A DNA stretch of 46,284 nt from Thermoplasmata archaeon (GTDB lineage Archaea > Thermoplasmatota > Thermoplasmata > Halarchaeoplasmatales > Halarchaeoplasmataceae): the NCBI GenBank assembly GCA_003551675.1, contig PUNG01000071.1, positions 1 through 46,284 on the forward strand, written 5' to 3'. Shown here piece by piece: positions 24,431-33,700 of the stretch (the first letter of the stretch is position 1; every line of letters starts with the position of its first letter). Made by a program: the position numbers and the translations under genes. Below the pieces are notes generated by a model. That model had not been told where the DNA came from. It saw nothing but the letters and a program-made list of their open reading frames with translations, and searched no databases.

Positions 24431-25609
24431 ATGAAAGAAGCAATAATAGTTTCCGCCGTTAGAACGGCCATAGGTAGATTCGGAGGCACTCTGAAGAACA
24501 TGCGTGCCCCTGAGCTGGGTAGCATCGCCATAGACGAGGCCGTTGGTAGAGCGGGCATAGAAAAAAAAGATGTAGACGAAGTACAGATGGGACTGGTATT
24601 GTCGGCGGGGATGGGGCAGAATCCAGCCCGTCAGGCCGCTTTGGGAGCGGACCTACCGGTAGAAGTTGGTGCGGTCACCGTTAACAAGGTCTGCGGCTCC
24701 GGTCTCAAGACCGTCATGAACGCCGCCAACAGTATCAAAGCCAACGAGTACGATACCATCGTGGCCGGAGGTATGGAAAATATGGATAAAGCGCCCTACA
24801 TCCTGAGAAAGGCGAGATATGGTTACAGGATGAACGACGGAAAATTGGTTGATGCCATGGTCTACGACGGCCTTTGGGATCACTTTAACGATTTTCATAT
24901 GGGTATAACCGGTGACAGGATAGCGGAGAGATCTGGTCTTACTAGAGAGGAGATAGATAAATTTGCGCTCAGGAGTCATCAACTGGCCAGTGAGGCCGCT
25001 GAAAAGGGGAAATTCGATGATGAGATAGTGCCTATAGAAGTACCTCAAAGAAGAGGAGATCCGATCATCTTCGACCATGACGAGGGTATCAGACCCGATT
25101 CTTCGCTGGAAAAGCTCAGCAGGTTACCACCCGCCTTCCAGAAAGATGGATATACGACTGCGGGGAACGCATCACAGATATCTGCCGGTGCCTCCGCCAC
25201 CGTCGTTATGAGTAAAGAGAAGGCGGAAGAGAAGGGCATCGAGCAGATGGCAAAGATAGTAGATTATCACACATCCGGTGTTAAACCCGAGAATGTCATG
25301 GAAGCCCCGATACCGGGTATGAAGGCGATCTTGGAAAGGAACGATCTCCATATCTCCGATCTAGACTTGGTAGAGCACAACGAGGCTTTTGCATCCGCTT
25401 CCGCAGCCGTACAGAAGGAATTCGATATACCCGACGATAAATTCAATGTGCATGGAGGAGCGGTTTCGCTGGGTCATCCCATAGGATGCAGCGGCACGAG
25501 GATACTGACGACTCTTCTCCACGCGTTGAAACAGAGAGGAGGAGGCAGAGGTCTAGCTACAGCCTGCCTCGGCGGAGGAAACGCGGTCACCATGATCGTT
25601 GAGATGTAA
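24431..25609 (+). CDS. Acetyl-CoA C-acetyltransferase (thiolase)
   Basis: The enzyme cleaves acetoacetyl-CoA to two acetyl-CoA or, in reverse, starts PHA synthesis (PhaA role). All catalytic motifs are present in 392 residues: the nucleophile Cys in NKVCGSGLKTVM (about residue 88), His in LVEHNEAFASASA and Cys in GHPIGCSGTRI near the C-terminus. MGLVLSAGMGQNPARQAALGA and GGMENMDKAPY are typical of bacterial-type biosynthetic/degradative thiolase AtoB/PhaA rather than of the archaeal mevalonate-type partner of HMG-CoA synthase. It starts a three-gene set with hbd and crotonase, and could serve both beta-oxidation and the PHA operon. Confidence 0.95.
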   Translation: MKEAIIVSAVRTAIGRFGGTLKNMRAPELGSIAIDEAVGRAGIEKKDVDEVQMGLVLSAGMGQNPARQAALGADLPVEVGAVTVNKVCGSGLKTVMNAANSIKANEYDTIVAGGMENMDKAPYILRKARYGYRMNDGKLVDAMVYDGLWDHFNDFHMGITGDRIAERSGLTREEIDKFALRSHQLASEAAEKGKFDDEIVPIEVPQRRGDPIIFDHDEGIRPDSSLEKLSRLPPAFQKDGYTTAGNASQISAGASATVVMSKEKAEEKGIEQMAKIVDYHTSGVKPENVMEAPIPGMKAILERNDLHISDLDLVEHNEAFASASAAVQKEFDIPDDKFNVHGGAVSLGHPIGCSGTRILTTLLHALKQRGGGRGLATACLGGGNAVTMIVEM

Positions 25610-25630
25610 ATGTAGAGAGGTATAGATAAG

Positions 25631-26479
25631 ATGGAAATAGAAAAGATAGGAATAATCGGCGCAGGAACGATGGGTCACGGCATAGCACAGGTTTCAGCCG
25701 CCAGTGGCTATCGAGTGATCATGAAAGACATCGAGCAGGAATTTTTGGATAACGGCATGAAGGGGATAGAGAGGTCGTTGTCTAAAGGCGTAGAAAAAGA
25801 CAGGATCTCGGAAGAAGAGAAAGAGGAGATACTGGGAAGGATCGATACCACCTTAGAGATGGAGGACCTGAGCGATTGCGACCTGATCATAGAAGCGGTT
25901 GTGGAGGAATTCGAGGTGAAGAAGCAGGTGTTCCAGGAGCTTGACGAACTGTGTGGTCCCGATACGATACTAGCCTCAAACACGTCCACCATCCCGATAA
26001 CCAAGATGGCGGGCATAGTGAACAGACCTGAAAAATTCATAGGTATGCACTTCATGAATCCCGTTCCGATAATGGCGCTTGTAGAAGTCATACGTGCTTT
26101 GACCACATCGGACGAAACCACGGATACCATAATATCATTGGCGGAGGACCTGGGGAAAAAACCTGTAGAAGTCAACGATTCACCCGGTTTTGTTTCCAAC
26201 CGCGTCTTGATCCCCATGATAAACGAGGCCGTCTACTGCCTCCAGAACGGCGTAGCAGAGGCCGAAGACATAGATAAAGTGATGAAACTGGGTATGAACC
26301 ATCCCATGGGTCCGCTGCAGTTGGGCGACTTGATCGGTCTGGATACCGTTCTCCATATAATGGAAGTGCTTTACGAAGAGTTCAACGATTCGAAGTATAG
26401 ACCGTGTCCCCTCCTAAAAAAGAAGGTTAGAGCCGGAGAGTTAGGTAGGAAGAGCGGAAAGGGATTCTACGACTATTGA
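25631..26479 (+). CDS. hbd: 3-hydroxybutyryl-CoA dehydrogenase
   Basis: This NAD(P)-dependent enzyme oxidises (S)-3-hydroxybutyryl-CoA to acetoacetyl-CoA. The 282-residue length is that of stand-alone Hbd. The Rossmann motif [12 protein letters not shown] opens the protein, followed by [12 protein letters not shown], the catalytic His in [32 protein letters not shown] and the C-terminal domain with [15 protein letters not shown] ribosome binding site (AGAGAGGTA) precedes the ATG. It lies between thiolase and crotonase. The (S)-specificity expected of this family separates it from the (R)-specific PhaB-type reductases of the PHA operon, so the two routes can run independently. Confidence 0.95.
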   Translation: MEIEKIGIIGAGTMGHGIAQVSAASGYRVIMKDIEQEFLDNGMKGIERSLSKGVEKDRISEEEKEEILGRIDTTLEMEDLSDCDLIIEAVVEEFEVKKQVFQELDELCGPDTILASNTSTIPITKMAGIVNRPEKFIGMHFMNPVPIMALVEVIRALTTSDETTDTIISLAEDLGKKPVEVNDSPGFVSNRVLIPMINEAVYCLQNGVAEAEDIDKVMKLGMNHPMGPLQLGDLIGLDTVLHIMEVLYEEFNDSKYRPCPLLKKKVRAGELGRKSGKGFYDY

Positions 26480-26494
26480 TGAGGAGTGGATAAC

Positions 26495-27262
26495 ATGGAT
26501 ATGGTCGATCTAGAAAAAAAAGAAGACCTGGCTGTGATCACTCTTAACAACCCGCCCATGAACGTTCTGTGCACCGATCTTTTAAATGAGTTAAAGAAAA
26601 CGCTCACGGAGCTTGAAGATGAAGAGGATCTAAGAGCGGTCGTGATCACGGGAAAGGGCCGAGCCTTCGTCGCCGGTGCGGATATAGACGAGATGAAAGG
26701 CATGAACAGAGAGGAAGCCGAAGGATACTGTGAACTCGGGCAGGAAGTATTGAACATGATAGACTATCTTCAAACGCCGGTGATAGCGGCGATAAACGGC
26801 TTCGCTCTGGGCGGAGGTACGGAGGTAGCCCTGGCATGTGACATCAGGATAGCTTCCACCGATGCAAAATTCGGTCAACCCGAAGTTAACTTAGGGGTTA
26901 TCCCTGGTTTTGGCGGCACTCAAAGATTGTCAAGAGCTATAGGGCCGGGAAAAGCCAAAGAACTCATATACACTGGAAAGATCATCGACGCTGAGACCGC
27001 CGGAGACATAGGTCTGGTTCAAGAAGTTGTGGACGGAGACGTGATGGACCGGTCCGTTGAATTGGCGGAAGAGATAACCAAAAAAGGCCCTCTCGCAGTG
27101 AAAAACGCCAAAAAAGCTATCAATAAGGGCAGAGATACTACACTGCTAGAAGGACTTGAGAAGGAGAAAAAAGGATTCTCCGATTTGTTCTCAACCCGGG
27201 ACCAAAAGGAAGGAATGGAAGCGTTCCTCGATAAAAGAAAGCCCGATTTCAAGGGCGAATGA
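26495..27262 (+). CDS. Enoyl-CoA hydratase (crotonase)
   Basis: Hydrates crotonyl-CoA to 3-hydroxybutyryl-CoA. The 255-residue crotonase fold is complete: LNNPPMNVLCTDLLNEL, the oxyanion-hole segment GRAFVAGADIDEM, then GFALGGGTEVALACDIRIAS and FGQPEVNLGVIPGFGGTQRL, which holds both catalytic Glu positions. The C-terminal helices (GPLAVKNAKKAINKG) are typical. A GAGGAG site supports the ATG at 26495; the track's GTG at 26486 overlaps that site. It ends the thiolase-hbd-crotonase set, 66 bases before the Hdr operon, which has its own possible TATA-like stretch (TTCTATTAAAAAG, around 27306-27318). Confidence 0.94.
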   Translation: MDMVDLEKKEDLAVITLNNPPMNVLCTDLLNELKKTLTELEDEEDLRAVVITGKGRAFVAGADIDEMKGMNREEAEGYCELGQEVLNMIDYLQTPVIAAINGFALGGGTEVALACDIRIASTDAKFGQPEVNLGVIPGFGGTQRLSRAIGPGKAKELIYTGKIIDAETAGDIGLVQEVVDGDVMDRSVELAEEITKKGPLAVKNAKKAINKGRDTTLLEGLEKEKKGFSDLFSTRDQKEGMEAFLDKRKPDFKGE

Positions 27263-27328
27263 TCTGTTGGGTCCATCCTACCTTTCTTTTGATACCCTAT
27301 ACAGTTCTATTAAAAAGTAGATAGGTCG

Positions 27329-27871
27329 ATGAAAATGAGCATAACAGACTTGACTTCCATGGCTAAGCCAGAGGAAGAAGCGAAGGAAGATATAAACGAG
27401 GTTCTTAACGGTTTGAAAGAGGATGTCCCGAGCTTTTGTTATCAGTGCGGAAAGTGTACTTCCGGCTGTGAAGCTTTTATCCTTTTGGAACTAGAGCCCA
27501 GCAAAGTGATGGCATTGGCTAAATCCGGATTCATAGAAGAATTGAAGGACTCCGACGTCATCTGGACATGCTTGACTTGCTTGAAGTGTAAAGAAAGGTG
27601 CCCACAAGACCTAGCGCCCGTTGATGTTTTGTTCGCCCTGAAAAATCTATCCGTATCCTCGGGAAAACAGATAGATTCAGGTATTTCGAACATGCTTCAA
27701 TCCGTTCTATCCTCGGGTATGATACAGAAACCCAAGGAGGTAAGGGATCACAAAAATGAGGGCGTGAACAGAGAGGATACCGGTCTGCCAGAGTGCCCAA
27801 AGCCCAGTCAGGAGGAGTTGGCGAAACTGCAGCAGACGCTCATGAAAGTGGCACAGGAGAAGTTGAGGTGA
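27329..27871 (+). CDS. hdrC: Heterodisulfide reductase subunit C-like protein (HdrC)
   Basis: HdrC relays electrons between HdrA and HdrB through two [4Fe-4S] clusters. Both motifs are complete: C37-x2-C-x2-C-x3-C47 (CYQCGKCTSGC) and C81-x2-C-x2-C-x3-C91 (CLTCLKCKERCP). The 180-residue length is that of a soluble HdrC. The C-terminal part, from about residue 110, is a linker with a helix (EELAKLQQTLMKVAQEKL) that probably docks on HdrB. It begins the nine-gene operon and is followed by hdrB after 4 bases. No membrane segment is present, so it is not the HdrE-linked type. The disulfide or other acceptor used here is unknown. Confidence 0.92.
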   Translation: MKMSITDLTSMAKPEEEAKEDINEVLNGLKEDVPSFCYQCGKCTSGCEAFILLELEPSKVMALAKSGFIEELKDSDVIWTCLTCLKCKERCPQDLAPVDVLFALKNLSVSSGKQIDSGISNMLQSVLSSGMIQKPKEVRDHKNEGVNREDTGLPECPKPSQEELAKLQQTLMKVAQEKLR

Positions 27872-27875
27872 TCAC

Positions 27876-28751
27876 ATGGAATTAGGATTATATTTAGGAT
27901 GTTTGATACCTACTGAACAGTATGCCTACGAACTCTCTATCAGAGAAGTCTTTCCCAAGTTGGGAGTAGAGTTAAAAGACATCCAGGGTCCCACGTGTTG
28001 TGGAGCTCCCCTCAGAAATATAAACATGTCTCTGACCATGTACCTATCTGCTAGAAACCTAGCTTTGGCGGAGAAACAGGACCTGGATATACTCGCTCCG
28101 TGCCCATACTGCCATCAGGCACTCACAAGAACCATGGCGGTACTGGATGAGAACCAAGAGTTGAGAGAAAAAGTGAACTCGCACCTGGCGGATGAAGATA
28201 TGAGATACCAAGGTAACGTGAAGTTGTATCATGTTTTAGACCTGCTCCACGACGTTGTAGGTGTGGAGAAGATAAAAGAAGAAGTGGAAAAACCATTGGA
28301 AGGGACCAATATAGCAGCACACTACGGCTGTCATCTGATACGACCCAACGGTTTAGAAAGGCCGGACGACTCGGAAGATCCACAGAAGATGGAGTCGCTG
28401 CTCAGAGCCATAGGTATGGACTCGGAAGATTACGTAGAAAAACTGGACTGCTGCGGTGCTCATGTGATGGTCAACGAACCCGAATCGGCCCTGACGAAAA
28501 CGGGGCAAAAGTTGGAGGCCGTCCAGGAACGTGGATTTCATGGTATGGCCACCATGTGCCCTTGGGGACAACGCATGTTCGACTCGAAACAGGAAGACGC
28601 GGCTGCCACGGTAGGTGCCTCTTTAGAGCTGCCGGTTCTGTATTACACTCAACTATTGGGGATCGCCATGGGGATCTCGCCTTCGGACCTAGGTATAGAA
28701 CTCAACTTGAGTCCTATCCATAAGATCGAACACTTAGAGGTGGAAGAATGA
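27876..28751 (+). CDS. hdrB: Heterodisulfide reductase subunit B-like protein (HdrB), one cluster cysteine missing
   Basis: HdrB normally holds two noncubane [4Fe-4S] clusters, each bound by a CX(31-39)CCX(33-36)CXXC motif, at which disulfides are reduced. The first motif is intact: C9, C41-C42, C76 and C79 (CPYC). The second has C152, C192-C193 and C228, but the last position is Gly231 (MCPWGQRMF; codon GGA at 28566-28568) instead of Cys. A single base error would not restore a Cys codon from GGA. The distal cluster may thus differ or be absent, which would change the acceptor. Length (291) is normal. The gene overlaps hdrA by 4 bases. Confidence 0.9.
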   Translation: MELGLYLGCLIPTEQYAYELSIREVFPKLGVELKDIQGPTCCGAPLRNINMSLTMYLSARNLALAEKQDLDILAPCPYCHQALTRTMAVLDENQELREKVNSHLADEDMRYQGNVKLYHVLDLLHDVVGVEKIKEEVEKPLEGTNIAAHYGCHLIRPNGLERPDDSEDPQKMESLLRAIGMDSEDYVEKLDCCGAHVMVNEPESALTKTGQKLEAVQERGFHGMATMCPWGQRMFDSKQEDAAATVGASLELPVLYYTQLLGIAMGISPSDLGIELNLSPIHKIEHLEVEE

Positions 28752-30712
28752 ACAGAGTAGGAGTATTCGTCTGTCACTGTGGAAGTAATATAGCGGATGT
28801 GGTGGATGTCGAAGAAGTCGTCGCCTACGCCCAGGGGTTAGACGGCGTGGTCGTAGCGAAGGATTACAAGTACATGTGTTCGGACCCGGGGGGAAAACTG
28901 ATAAAAGACTGTATCAAAGAACACGGATTGGACAGCGTCGTGGTGGCCTCTTGTTCACCACGTATGCACGAACCGACTTTTAGATCGGTGATCGACGATG
29001 AAGGGATGAATCCTTACTGTTTGGAGATGGCGAATATAAGGGAGCACTGTTCTTGGGTGCATAAAGGTGATGAAGAAAAGGCGACGAAGAAGGCCCAAGA
29101 GCTGGTGAACGTGGCTGTAGAGAAGGCTTTGTTTTTAGAATCATTGGAACAGTCCGAGATCGACGTGGTTCAAGAAGCGCTCGTGATAGGAGGAGGTATA
29201 GCGGGTATACAAGCTGCGTTAGATATAGCGGATCAGGGTAAAAAGGTTTACCTGGTGGAGAGGGAGCCCAGCATAGGAGGAAAGATGGCTCAACTCGATA
29301 AGACTTTCCCTACCTTAGACTGTTCTTCATGTATATTGACCCCGAAGATGATGGACGTCGCCCGTCACCCGAACATAGAACTGCTCACTTACTCTGAAGT
29401 AGAAGAGGTGGACGGCGCGGTCGGGGATTTTACGGTCAAAGTTAGAAAGAAATCGACCTACGTGGATTGGAACGAATGTACCGGCTGCGGCCTGTGTGCG
29501 GAAGCCTGCAGGATGAAAGATAAGGTACCGGATGGATTCGACATGAAATTGGGTGATAGGAGTTCTATCTATACGCCGTTCCCACAGGCGGTACCGCTGA
29601 AGTACACCATAGATCCTGAAAGCTGTATATACTTGAAAACCGGTAAGTGCGGTGAGGAGCCTCCCTGTTTAGAAGCTTGTGAAATCGGTGCCATCGACCA
29701 CGAACAGGAAGATGAGATAGTCGAGATCAACGTAGGCAGCATCATCGTAGCGACGGGATATGACCTTTTGGATCCGGACGAACTGTACGAGTACGGTTAC
29801 GGGCGGTCTGAAGACATAATCACCAATCTTGAATTCGAGAGGATAGTCGATTCTTCCGGCCCTACCGAGGGTAAGATAACCAAATTGTCCGATGGAGAAG
29901 ATATAGAGAGTATAAGTTTCATCCTATGCGTGGGATCCAGGGACGAGGAAAAACAAACTTACTGCTGTAGGATCGGGTGTATGGGTGCGCTAAAACACGC
30001 TTATCTCATAAAAGAACATATGGGCGACGAGGTGGATATCAACCTGTGTTATACAGATATACGTTCTTTCGGGAAGGGTTACGAAGAATTTTACCGCCGT
30101 ATCAGAGGGACGGACATAACTATACTTAGGGGCAGACCTTCGGAGATAAAAGTCGACCCGGACCATAAGCTCTCGTTCAACATATTCGATACGTTGACGG
30201 ATAAACTGCTCGAGATCGAATCAGATATGATAATCCTGGTTCCGGCTCTGGTCCCCAGCGAGGGGGCGGAAGAGTTGGCCCGTAAACTGAGGATCTCTCA
30301 GGGGACGGATGGATTCTTCCTGGAGGAACATCCTAAGTTGAAACCCATGGACACCGTGAAGTCAGGTGTCTTCATCGCCGGGTGCTGTCAGGGCCCGAAG
30401 GATATACCTGATACGGTAGCCCAGGCCAGCGGAGCTGCATCCCGTGCCATGGGCATACTCAACAAGAGCCGACTCGAGAACGATCCCATGATCGCTTGGG
30501 TCGATACCGATCTTTGTGTCGGGTGTGGTGTGTGCGTAGACGTATGCCCTTATTCGGCTAGAGAGCTCAACGAAGTCACGGGGATAGCGGAGGTCGACGA
30601 GATACTCTGTGCCGGCTGCGGAGCGTGTATAGCCGCATGTCCTTCCAACGCGTGCATACACAAGAACCTTACAAAAAAACAGATAATCAGGATGATAGAC
30701 GAGGTGGCTTGA
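28748..30712 (+). CDS. hdrA: Heterodisulfide reductase subunit A (HdrA), flavoprotein
   Basis: HdrA bears the bifurcating FAD and iron-sulfur clusters. The order is complete: an N-terminal domain with VFVCHCGSNI (Cys9, Cys11) and VVASCSPRMHEPTFR; the FAD motif GGGIAGIQ (148-155); the HdrA signature TLDCSSCILTPKMMDVARHPNI (192-210); a central ferredoxin (CTGCGLCAEAC, 244-254); a second Cys group (290-311); the IILCVGSRDEEKQTYC-like core; and two C-terminal [4Fe-4S] motifs (CVGCGVCVDVCP and CAGCGACIAACP). At 654 residues it is a canonical single HdrA. It overlaps hdrB, and together with hdrC and mvhD could form an ordinary HdrABC-MvhD core. The partner for the N-terminal domain is normally MvhD. 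Confidence 0.95.
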   Translation: MNRVGVFVCHCGSNIADVVDVEEVVAYAQGLDGVVVAKDYKYMCSDPGGKLIKDCIKEHGLDSVVVASCSPRMHEPTFRSVIDDEGMNPYCLEMANIREHCSWVHKGDEEKATKKAQELVNVAVEKALFLESLEQSEIDVVQEALVIGGGIAGIQAALDIADQGKKVYLVEREPSIGGKMAQLDKTFPTLDCSSCILTPKMMDVARHPNIELLTYSEVEEVDGAVGDFTVKVRKKSTYVDWNECTGCGLCAEACRMKDKVPDGFDMKLGDRSSIYTPFPQAVPLKYTIDPESCIYLKTGKCGEEPPCLEACEIGAIDHEQEDEIVEINVGSIIVATGYDLLDPDELYEYGYGRSEDIITNLEFERIVDSSGPTEGKITKLSDGEDIESISFILCVGSRDEEKQTYCCRIGCMGALKHAYLIKEHMGDEVDINLCYTDIRSFGKGYEEFYRRIRGTDITILRGRPSEIKVDPDHKLSFNIFDTLTDKLLEIESDMIILVPALVPSEGAEELARKLRISQGTDGFFLEEHPKLKPMDTVKSGVFIAGCCQGPKDIPDTVAQASGAASRAMGILNKSRLENDPMIAWVDTDLCVGCGVCVDVCPYSARELNEVTGIAEVDEILCAGCGACIAACPSNACIHKNLTKKQIIRMIDEVA

Positions 30713-30713
30713 T

Positions 30714-33700
30714 ATGGCGACTACATCTAAAGAAGTGGAAAAGACCGACGTCAAAGGCTCGGTGATGGTGGTAGGCGGAGGTATCTCCGGTATACAATCA
30801 TCCATCGATCTTGCCGATTCCGGTTTTAAAGTTTATCTGGTGGATAAGGGATTGTCAATAGGTGGAAAGATGACCCAGCTGGACAAGACTTTTCCCACCA
30901 ATGACTGTTCCATGTGTATCCTCGCCCCAAAGCTTGTTAATACTGGCCGTCACAGTAATATCGATATAATAACCAATGCGGAAGTTAGATCGGTAGAGGG
31001 TGGTCCTGGAAATTTTAAAGTTGAATTGAAAAAAGCTCCCAGATTCGTTGATCCGGAGGAATGCAACGGCTGTGGAGATTGTATAGAATACTGCCCGGTG
31101 GAGATGCCTGCGGATTTCGAAGAAGGTATCGGAGATAGAAAGGCGATCTTTCAGCCCTTTCCACAGGCGGTACCCAACATATTCAGTATAGATAAAAAAG
31201 AAGAAAGGGCGCCCTGCAGGATCGAATGCCCCGCGGGGCTCAACGCTCAGGCTTTCATAACGTTGGCCGCCCAGAAAAGATATGCCGAGGCCTATAACCT
31301 CATAAAAGAACAAGTTCCACTGCCCGGTTCCATGGGTCGAGTGTGTTATCACCCCTGTGAGAACGAGTGTAACCGAAAGGATATAGACGAACCCGTTTCC
31401 ATTGCTAGGATCAGAAGGTACATCGCCGACTGGGCCTACGAAAATCCTGAAGAGGTGGAGGCCGCTTTGAGGGAACGTGAGAAAAATTATGCCGAGATCG
31501 AAGACTGGAGCGAAGCGGAGAAGAGGGGAAATCAAAGAAAGGTGGCCGTTGTAGGTGCGGGTCCTTCGGGTCTGACCGCGGCACACGATCTTTCTGAGAT
31601 GGGTTACGACGTCACCGTTTTCGAAGCTGAAGAAAATGCAGGAGGTATGCTTTACTACGGTGTTCCATCTTATAGACTTCCCAACGATTATCTAGTGAAG
31701 GAGATAGAGCAGTTGATAGAGAACGGTAACATAAAGATAGAATACGGTAAAAAGCTGGGAGAGGATTTCACAGTCGAAGATCTGGAAGAACAAGGGTTCC
31801 TTTCGGTGTATCTGGCCATAGGCTGCTGGAGATCGAAGGAGATAGAGTTCGAAAGTTGTTCTCCAGAATGCGTGGTTCAAGGTATAGATTTCTTGTACCG
31901 GGCCAACTCGGAAGATTTATCCAAAGAAGAGATAGAGGACAAAAAGGTCCTTGTGATAGGTGGAGGGAACGTGGCCATGGACTGTGCGAGGACCGCGGAG
32001 AGGTTGGGAGGAGACGTTACCGTCGTGTATAGAAGGACACAGGAACAGATGCCCGCCCACGAGGAAGAGATAGAACAGGCCAAAGAAGAGGGGGTCGACT
32101 TCGAGATATTGGCATCGCCCATGAAGATGGTGGAAGACGAGTCTTCTAGTCCCTGTCTGAAATGCCAAAAGATGGAGCTCGGCGAGCTCGACGAGAGTGG
32201 AAGAAGAAGACCCGTGGCCTTGGAAGGCGAAGTATCCGATATACCGTGTGACCTTGTTATATTTGCCATAGGCCAGGAGGTAGACAAAGATTCCCTTGAC
32301 GGTTCCGATATAGGATCGGATTGGGATACAATAAAGGCTGATCCCATCACTTATCAAACTTCATCTGAGAACGTTTTTGCCGGTGGTGATGCGGTGACAG
32401 GACCGGCTTCCGCCGTGGAGGCCATAGGGGCCGGTCACCAGGCCGCGGAATCCATAGACCGATACCTCAACAACGAGGACCTTAGAGAGGGTAGAGAACC
32501 CGTGGAAGAAGAAGGAGCGGATATACCGGATCACGTATTGAGGATACCCGAAGATAGGGAGGAGCCGGAGATCATCAGTGAAGAAAAAAGGATGAAAAGC
32601 TTCCAAGAGATGGAGAGCACCTATTCATCGGAGCAGTTGTTGAAAGAAGCGGAAAGATGCATGAGCTGTGGTGGATGCTGCGAGTGCTTCCAGTGCGTGG
32701 AACACTGCCAGAAAGCTGCCATAGACCACGAGATGGAAGAAGAAAAAGAGATCATCGAAGTCGGTTCAGTCATACTCTCTCCCGGTTCGGACACCTACGA
32801 ACCTCCAAGAGGAGACAGCCTTGGTTATGGGATCTACCCCGATGTTCTTACCAGTATCGAATTCGAAAGGATGTTATCGGCTTCGGGCCCCTTCAAAGGA
32901 CACATCAAGCGCCTCTCCGACGGAGAAGAGCCCAAGAAGATAGCGTGGCTTCAATGCGTGGGATCCAGGGATGAAAGTTGCGATCATCTTTATTGCTCGT
33001 CAGTCTGCTGTATGTATTCTATAAAGGAAGCCGTCATAGCCAAAGAGCATCTTCCAGGACTCGATACTCACATATACTTCATGGACATGAGGACCTTCGG
33101 CAAGGACTTTGAAAAGTATTATGAGAGGGCGGAGGACGAGTATGGAGTAGTCTTCCGAAGGTCTAGAGTACCACGGGTGGAGCGTAACAAAGATAGCGGC
33201 GAGCTGATAGTCAGATATATAGAGGATGATGGTACCGTGACCTCGGAATCGTACGATATGATAGTACTTTCTGTGGGTCTCCAGCCCTGTGAATCCATGA
33301 AGGATCTAGCGTCTGCGGTCGATGTTAATCTAGACGGATACGGTTTCGTAGATGTGGATCCATACTACGGTGTAGAAACTTCCAAGCCAGGCGTATACGT
33401 TTCTGGGTCCATCACCGAACCTAAAGATATACCTGAGAGTGTCATCGAAGCGTCTGCGGCTGCAGCCAAGGCTGCAAGTGATATCCGGGAGGCGAGGGGC
33501 ACCGAGGTGGTGGAAAAGGAATATCCACGAGAGAGGGACGTCAGCAACGAATTTCCAAGGACCGGCGTGTTCCTGTGTCACTGCGGTATCAATATAGGCG
33601 GTGTCATCGATATACCCGAAGTTGCCGATCACGTTAGAACGCTGCCTTATGTGGCATATGTGGATGATGAAACGTTCGCCTGTTCTCAGGACTCATTAGA

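Noticed and set aside
30855-31586. 243-residue minus-strand ORF inside the giant HdrA fusion
   Set aside because: The plus strand codes for continuous HdrA and GltD motifs here; the antisense frame has no domain.
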